Shown here: piece by piece, positions 58,175 through 64,000 of the stretch
Layout: each line of letters opens with the position of its first letter
Position numbering within the stretch: position 1 is the stretch's first letter
NCBI RefSeq assembly: GCF_023652955.1
Contig: NZ_JAKLOY010000001.1
Coordinates: 1,054,001 to 1,118,000 of the forward strand
Origin: Geomonas sp. Red32
Lineage (GTDB): Bacteria; Desulfobacterota; Desulfuromonadia; Geobacterales; Geobacteraceae
DNA: 64,000 bases
Direction of reading: 5' to 3'
Program-made: the position numbers and the translations under genes
The notes under the pieces: generated by a model
Told to the model about the DNA's origin: nothing
What the model saw: only the letters and a program-made list of their open reading frames with translations
Databases searched by the model: none

Positions 58175-58993
58175 ATGACCGTCAGCGATATCTCTCTCAC
58201 CGCAGGCATGAGGACCAACCTCATGAACCTCCAACAGACGAGCCAGCTTCTGAACAGAACGCAGCAGAGGCTCTCTTCCGGCAAGAACGTAAACAGCGCC
58301 CTCGATAACCCGACAAACTACTTCTCGGCGCAGAACGCAAACCAACGGGCCAGCGACCTTTCCGACCGCAAGGACGGGATGGGGCAAGCGGTCCAAACCG
58401 TTAATGCCGCCAACGCCGGCATTACCGCCATCACCGGTCTGATCAGTGCAGCCAAAGGTATCGCCCAGTCCGCCCTTTCCACCAGCGATACTAACGTCCA
58501 GTCCAAGCTCGCCTCTCAGTACGACACCATCCGCAGCCAGATCGACAACCTCTCCTCCGACTCTGGCTACAGTGGCCTCAACCTGCTGAGCTCCGTCAAC
58601 ACCCTGACGGTTAACTTCAACGAGAACGCCTCCTCCGCACTCAGCGTGGTCGGGTTCCAGGCGAACTCCACGGGGCTTAGCCTCAGCGGCGCCAGCAACA
58701 ACTGGCAGACGACTTCCGACATCACCTCCGACACCGCGAAAATGGACAGTGCGGTCACCACGCTGCGCACCAACACCCAGACTCTGGCCGCCAACCTGAA
58801 CATCATCACCACGCGCCAGAGCTTCACCGACTCGATGATCAACACCCTTCAGACCGGTGCGGACAACCTGACCCTGGCCGACATGAACCAGGAAGGTGCC
58901 AACATGCTCATGCTGCAGACTCGCCAGAGCCTCGGTACCACTTCCCTCTCCATGTCCTCTCAGGCCGCCCAGGCCGTCCTCAAGCTCTTCTAA
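58175..58993 (+). CDS. Flagellin, short form
   Basis: 272 residues; AAGGAG precedes the ATG. The N-terminal D0/D1 region (GMRTNLMNLQQTSQLLNRTQQRLSSGKNVNSALDNPTNYFSAQN) and C-terminal D1/D0 (FTDSMINTLQTGADNLTLADMNQEGANMLMLQTRQSLGTTSLSMSSQAAQAVLKLF, by position ~217-272) are complete, while the variable D2/D3 surface domains are reduced to ~90 residues. It therefore looks like a minimal flagellin. No other flagellar gene is next to it. A strong hairpin follows. Confidence 0.92.
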   Translation: MTVSDISLTAGMRTNLMNLQQTSQLLNRTQQRLSSGKNVNSALDNPTNYFSAQNANQRASDLSDRKDGMGQAVQTVNAANAGITAITGLISAAKGIAQSALSTSDTNVQSKLASQYDTIRSQIDNLSSDSGYSGLNLLSSVNTLTVNFNENASSALSVVGFQANSTGLSLSGASNNWQTTSDITSDTAKMDSAVTTLRTNTQTLAANLNIITTRQSFTDSMINTLQTGADNLTLADMNQEGANMLMLQTRQSLGTTSLSMSSQAAQAVLKLF

Positions 58994-59000
58994 GAACGAC

Positions 59001-59035
59001 AGCCGATCCGGAGGGTCACCCCCTCCGGACCGGCT
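59001..59035 (+). terminator. 15-bp stem-loop after flagellin
   Basis: AGCCGATCCGGAGGG pairs with CCCTCCGGACCGGCT (one mismatch) across a 5-base loop, 7 bases after the flagellin stop. Few Ts follow. Confidence 0.7.
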
Positions 59036-59246
59036 ACTTCTGACCTCTCCTCCCGCACCCACCTCGCATAGCCCTACGTGACATTTTTTTGACCGCAATC
59101 GCGCGGCCTCTTTTCCTTCCTCGCCTCTCTGTCAATAATTCGTCACCGCGGAGGGGCTGGCACCGAAGCTGCCTGCCCCTGGCCGAAGAGCCGTTCCCCT
59201 TCGCTGTTGCCATTGCCGAAGCTGGTTGAAGGAAATGATGGCTTTG

Positions 59247-61234
<1,988 letters not shown>

Positions 61235-61240
61235 GACTTT

Positions 61241-61326
61241 GGAGGAATGGCCGAGTGGTTGAAGGCGGCGGTCTTGAAAACCGTTGAACGAAAGTTCCGT
61301 GGGTTCGAATCCTACTTCCTCCGCCA
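61241..61326 (+). tRNA. tRNA-Ser(UGA)
   Basis: Acceptor arms GGAGGAA/TTCCTCC with discriminator G and encoded CCA. The anticodon TGA at 61275-61277 sits in the loop CTTGAAA; a long variable arm and GGTTCGAATCC follow. It starts 6 bases after the serS stop. Confidence 0.97.
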
Positions 61327-61365
61327 ATAGATGGTTTACAGGCAGCAAGCGGTAGCGGTTGATAC

Positions 61366-61459
61366 GGAGAGATGGCCGAGTAGGTCGAAGGCGCTCGCCT
61401 GCTAAGCGAGTATACTGGGTAAACCGGTATCAAGGGTTCGAATCCCTTTCTCTCCGCCA
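61366..61459 (+). tRNA. tRNA-Ser(GCU)
   Basis: Acceptor arms GGAGAGA/TCTCTCC with G and encoded CCA. The anticodon GCT is at 61401-61403 in CTGCTAA. A long class II variable arm (GAGTATACTGGGTAAACCGGTATC) and GGTTCGAATCC follow. Confidence 0.97.
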
Positions 61460-61502
61460 CTTATCGCTGAAGGCCATAGCAGTACCGGTAGTGGAGGTGT
61501 GA

Positions 61503-61976
61503 GTGACGCGATTGATGAAACTGCTGGTTTTGTCACTGCTCGCTCTGGCTGTAGCAGGTTGCAACGAAAAGGAAAGTAAACCGCCGCAAGTATCGCACCC
61601 GCAGCCGGTCAAAACCGCCTCAGTAGTTGTAGTACCCGACAGCGTCAAGGGAAAGTGGAAGGCGGTCAGGATCCAGGTCGCCGACAAGTTTGCCAAAAGG
61701 CAGCATGTCTACACGGTTCCTCTCGGGAGCGAGTTCAAGCTCCCCGGTTCCGACCTGACGCTTTTGGTGGCCAATTTCCTCCCCCACTTCGTCATGGAGG
61801 GGACCACCCTGACCTCGCAGTCGAACGAGCCGAAGAATCCGGCCGTTCAGCTGGTGATCAAGGAGAACGGGAAGGAAATTTTCCGGGGATGGCTCTTCAG
61901 CCTGTACCCGACCACCCACGCCTTTCAGCATCCGCAGTACGGTTTCACCCTGGTCGACTACATACCGGCCAGTTGA
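61503..61976 (+). CDS. DUF2155-like lipoprotein
   Basis: 157 residues from a GTG at 61503, with GGAGG 5 bases upstream. The signal peptide ends in lipobox VAGC, then a short linker (ESKPPQVSHPQPVK) and a ~115-residue beta-rich domain (VPDSVKGKWKAVRIQVADK; GSEFKLPGSDLTLLVANFLPHF; FRGWLFSLYPTTHAFQHPQYGFTL). This matches DUF2155, an uncharacterised exported domain. It lies between tRNA-Ser and tRNA-Arg genes. Confidence 0.8.
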   Translation: MTRLMKLLVLSLLALAVAGCNEKESKPPQVSHPQPVKTASVVVVPDSVKGKWKAVRIQVADKFAKRQHVYTVPLGSEFKLPGSDLTLLVANFLPHFVMEGTTLTSQSNEPKNPAVQLVIKENGKEIFRGWLFSLYPTTHAFQHPQYGFTLVDYIPAS

Positions 61977-61984
61977 TAAAAGTT

Positions 61985-62061
61985 GCGCCCGTAGCTCAGC
62001 TGGATAGAGCACAAGACTACGAATCTTGGGGCCGGGAGTTCGAATCTCTCCGGGCGCGCCA
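61985..62061 (+). tRNA. tRNA-Arg(ACG)
   Basis: Acceptor arms GCGCCCG/CGGGCGC with G and encoded CCA. The anticodon ACG is at 62019-62021 in CTACGAA. Standard class I cloverleaf. It starts 8 bases after the lipoprotein stop. Confidence 0.97.
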
Positions 62062-62068
62062 TACAGAA

Positions 62069-62109
62069 GGAAAAGGGTTACGAGATCACTCGTGACCCTT
62101 TTCCTTTTT
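62069..62109 (+). terminator. Rho-independent terminator after tRNA-Arg
   Basis: A 16-bp stem (GGAAAAGGGTTACGAG with CTCGTGACCCTTTTCC, one G-T), 4-base loop, then TTTTT. Confidence 0.9.
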
Positions 62110-62178
62110 CGGCCTGACCGACCTCCTCTCCTTCTCTTCCAACCCGCCATCTGTTCCCGAGCCTCCCCTTTCTAATAA

Positions 62179-62192
62179 TTCGAACGTTCGAA
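62179..62192. promoter_or_regulatory. Perfect 14-bp palindrome TTCGAACGTTCGAA
   Basis: It lies in the parB leader, ~65 bases before the -35 box at 62256 and ~170 before the start codon. It may be an operator or a centromere-like site for the ParB-like protein (inference). Confidence 0.5.
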
Positions 62193-62255
62193 GAAATCTT
62201 GTAACATTCCAATATTGTTGCGGAAAACGGAATTTTTTTTGAAGGGCTGATTCGG

Positions 62256-62283
62256 TTGACAAGGGGCCGCGGCGAGATAAAGT
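62256..62283 (+). promoter_or_regulatory. Sigma70-like promoter of the parB-like gene
   Basis: TTGACA, a 16-base spacer and TAAAGT (4 of 6 matches), ~77 bases upstream of the ATG at 62360. Confidence 0.55.
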
Positions 62284-62359
62284 TTACTGGTTTTGTGGTT
62301 AGTGAAACCTAATTTATATCCCGCGATAGGGTCCCGGCGTACGGGACAGGGAGGTGGCC

Positions 62360-63172
62360 ATGGTGCAAGGAGTAAAGAAATATCAGAAAGGAAAGCTCTA
62401 CCAGGTAAGCCCCGCAGAGCTGAGTCCCGACCCGGACCAGCCGCGCAAGTACTTCGACCCCACGGCGCTCGAGGAGTTGACGGAGTCGCTCCTGAAGCAG
62501 GGAGTACTGCAGCCGATCCTGGCCCGCAAGGTGCCGCCGGAGGGGAAACTGGTCGTCGTTTCGGGGGAGCGGCGCTACCAGGCGGCGGTGAAGGGGGGGC
62601 TATCGACGGTCCCGGTCATCGTGACGGACGGGGAACCGCTGGAGGTTTCCATCGTGGAGAACCTGCTGCGGGAAAATCTGACCGCCATCGAGGAGGCCGA
62701 GGCGATCGAGCGCCTGAAGAGCCGCAACGACTACCAAATCACCGATCTTGCCGCCATGCTCGGCAAGTCCCAGGCCAGCCTCTGTGAAATCCTCTCCCTC
62801 ACCAAGCTTCCCGCCAGCGTGAAGGAAGATTGCCGCAACGAGCCCAAGACCCCACGGTACGTCCTCGTTCAGATCGCCAAGCAGCCGAGCAGCAAGAAGA
62901 TGGAAAAACTCTACCAGAAATACAAGGAGAGAGGGCTGACGGTAGGGGCGCTCCGTTCGAGCGAGCGGGGGAAACTCGCCCCGGGCGCGACCGCCGTGGA
63001 CATCGCCTTCATCACGGCCTTCCTGAAGAAGCTCGACGGCCTCGACGTGGCAAGGCTGGACCCGCAGCAGGTCGCCCAGTTGACCGAGCATCTCGGCAGG
63101 CTGCAGTCGGCGGCGCTGGCCAAGCTGGGAGCGGTCAGCTCGCTTCCCGCCGGGGGGACGATTTCCTCTTAG
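62360..63172 (+). CDS. Orphan ParB/Spo0J-like protein
   Basis: 270 residues from the ATG at 62360, GGGAGG upstream. The ParB nuclease-like/CTP-binding domain is clear: DPDQPRKYFDPTALEELTESLLKQGVLQPI, GERRYQAAVKGG and VENLLRENLTAIEEAEA. A helix-turn-helix follows (ITDLAAMLGKSQASLCEIL). The C terminus lacks the usual leucine-zipper spacing. No parA is adjacent, so this is unlikely to be the main chromosomal ParB. It may bind the palindrome upstream of its own promoter. Confidence 0.85.
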   Translation: MVQGVKKYQKGKLYQVSPAELSPDPDQPRKYFDPTALEELTESLLKQGVLQPILARKVPPEGKLVVVSGERRYQAAVKGGLSTVPVIVTDGEPLEVSIVENLLRENLTAIEEAEAIERLKSRNDYQITDLAAMLGKSQASLCEILSLTKLPASVKEDCRNEPKTPRYVLVQIAKQPSSKKMEKLYQKYKERGLTVGALRSSERGKLAPGATAVDIAFITAFLKKLDGLDVARLDPQQVAQLTEHLGRLQSAALAKLGAVSSLPAGGTISS

Positions 63173-63238
63173 TGCTTTCAATTAGTTGCCGTGGCGCCGC
63201 CCTTGCCTTCCGGGGCCGGGGCGGTGTACCATGGACTC

Positions 63239-63907
63239 ATGAGAGCGGAAGAGATCAATGCACGTCTTCACCATTACAGCAGGGCCGAGGAACTGGCTAA
63301 CTGCTTTACCCACGGACTCGGGGTGCTGCTGAGCATCTTCGGAGGCGTGGCGCTCATCGGCCTGGCGGCCGGGCAAAACGACGGCAACCGCTTCTTTGCC
63401 GCCTGCGTCTACGGCATCGCGGTGGTCGTTTTCTACTCCCTTTCCACCGCCTACCACAGTGTCAGGAAACCCTACGCCCGCTATATATTCCGCATCCTCG
63501 ACCACATCGCCATCTACATCATGATTGCCGGGAGCTATACCCCCTTCGCCCTCGTGACTCTGCGGGGACTGGTGGGAAAGGTGCTCTTCGGCACGGTCTG
63601 GGGGCTCGGCGTGGTGGGAGCGGTCCTGAAGATCTTCACTGTACACCGCATGCGGGTGGCCGGGCCGATCATCTACCTCGGCATGGGATGGCTCGCGCTG
63701 GTGGTTCTCAAGCCGCTGATGGCAGCCATGCCGGCCACCGGGCTCCTCTTCTTCTTCCTGGGAGGAGCGGCCTACACCATTGGGGTCATCTTTTACCTCT
63801 GGGACCGCCTACCCTTCAATCACGCCATCTGGCACCTCTTCGTCCTGACCGGCAGTGCCTGCCACTTCTGGGCTATCTTCCACTATGTGACGCCGCTGCA
63901 CCTGTAG
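63239..63907 (+). CDS. Hemolysin III / YqfA-type membrane protein
   Basis: 222 residues from the ATG at 63239 (MRAEEINARL). Seven membrane helices of the HlyIII/PAQR family with metal-site residues: LSTAYHS (Ser/His), ILDHIAIYIMIAGSYTP (Asp), and NHAIWHLFVLTGSACHFWAI with two His near the end. Bacterial members are membrane hydrolase-like proteins affecting lipid homeostasis; the haemolysin name is historical. Confidence 0.9.
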   Translation: MRAEEINARLHHYSRAEELANCFTHGLGVLLSIFGGVALIGLAAGQNDGNRFFAACVYGIAVVVFYSLSTAYHSVRKPYARYIFRILDHIAIYIMIAGSYTPFALVTLRGLVGKVLFGTVWGLGVVGAVLKIFTVHRMRVAGPIIYLGMGWLALVVLKPLMAAMPATGLLFFFLGGAAYTIGVIFYLWDRLPFNHAIWHLFVLTGSACHFWAIFHYVTPLHL

Positions 63908-63942
63908 CTGAAGGGAGCGCCGGCCGGGCTTCGGCAAAGGAT

Positions 63943-63975
63943 AAAAAAAGGGCGAAGGCCATCAGGCCCTCGCCC
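63943..63975 (-). terminator. Terminator for a leftward gene beyond the window
   Basis: GGGCGA-A-GGCC pairs with GGCC-C-TCGCCC around ATCA. The A7 run at 63943-63949 is a T run on the minus strand, so it serves a transcript entering from beyond base 64000. Confidence 0.65.
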
Positions 63976-64000
63976 CGCGGGGTCGCTTTCGCGGCGATCC

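Noticed and set aside
61401-61415. GCGAGTAT word matching the cytochrome promoter element
   Set aside because: It is part of the variable arm of tRNA-Ser(GCU); chance match.

Overview
The window looks like a chromosomal segment of a high-GC deltaproteobacterium (Desulfuromonadota), most likely Geobacteraceae (Geobacter / Geomonas / Citrifermentans type). This rests on a PpcA-type triheme cytochrome c7, several other multiheme c-type cytochromes, sigma54-like -24/-12 promoters, CowN, the DUF134/NifX pair, many small Cys-rich proteins, and two families of GC-rich dispersed palindromes between genes. I see no insertion sequence, prophage, CRISPR array or rRNA operon. The species call is inference.

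Layout. 1-8 kb: end of a HIT hydrolase gene, a P-loop kinase-like protein, small conserved hypotheticals, a strange AT-rich repeat array (1.81-2.03 kb), a methyltransferase, YaiI, a phospholipase D lipoprotein, a NifX-like/DUF134 operon and a periplasmic glutaredoxin. 8-16 kb: a 1377-residue DUF3857/transglutaminase/TPR protein, a Cys-rich protein plus DUF429, a DUF3592-like membrane protein, YjfB and a MaoC hydratase. 16-22 kb: a nine-repeat secreted protein behind a sigma54-like promoter with an upstream 31-bp inverted repeat, then LemA, M48 peptidase and YgjP-like metallopeptidase. 22-31 kb: a heptaheme lipocytochrome, enoyl-CoA hydratase, YitT/DUF3187, two Roadblock-type proteins, a Spy-like protein, an SDR, and an overlapping macro-domain/NUDIX pair. 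31-36 kb: monoheme cytochrome plus heme-bearing barrel protein, then a two-component system whose regulator has an ArsR-like output domain, CowN and a thioesterase. 36-41 kb: radical SAM protein, a decayed TolC/EmrB efflux locus, a membrane-anchored XRE protein with an EF-hand loop, and PpcA.

The main system is 41.1-52.6 kb, a leftward operon of tightly packed or overlapping genes. It encodes an alternative complex III-like quinol:cytochrome c oxidoreductase (ActB, an ActC-ActD fusion, ActF, pentaheme ActA, and an ActE-like cytochrome) interleaved with a cbb3-type oxidase (CcoN, a diheme CcoO/CcoP-like subunit, CcoS), two small membrane proteins and a TauE/SafE protein. Together this reads as a complete quinol-to-oxygen chain in one transcript, with oxidase genes embedded inside the complex III genes.

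52.9-64 kb: a TPP enzyme with a one-base frameshift, an enolase-superfamily pseudogene with an internal deletion, YceH, DUF2288, DUF1847, a minimal flagellin, ThpR, SerRS, two tRNA-Ser genes, a DUF2155 lipoprotein, tRNA-Arg, an orphan ParB-like protein downstream of a 14-bp palindrome, and a hemolysin III family membrane protein.

Several loci look recently broken: TPP enzyme, enolase-family gene, emrB remnant, P-loop remnant, possibly the radical SAM gene. Each frameshift could be an assembly error; the deletions are less easily explained that way.
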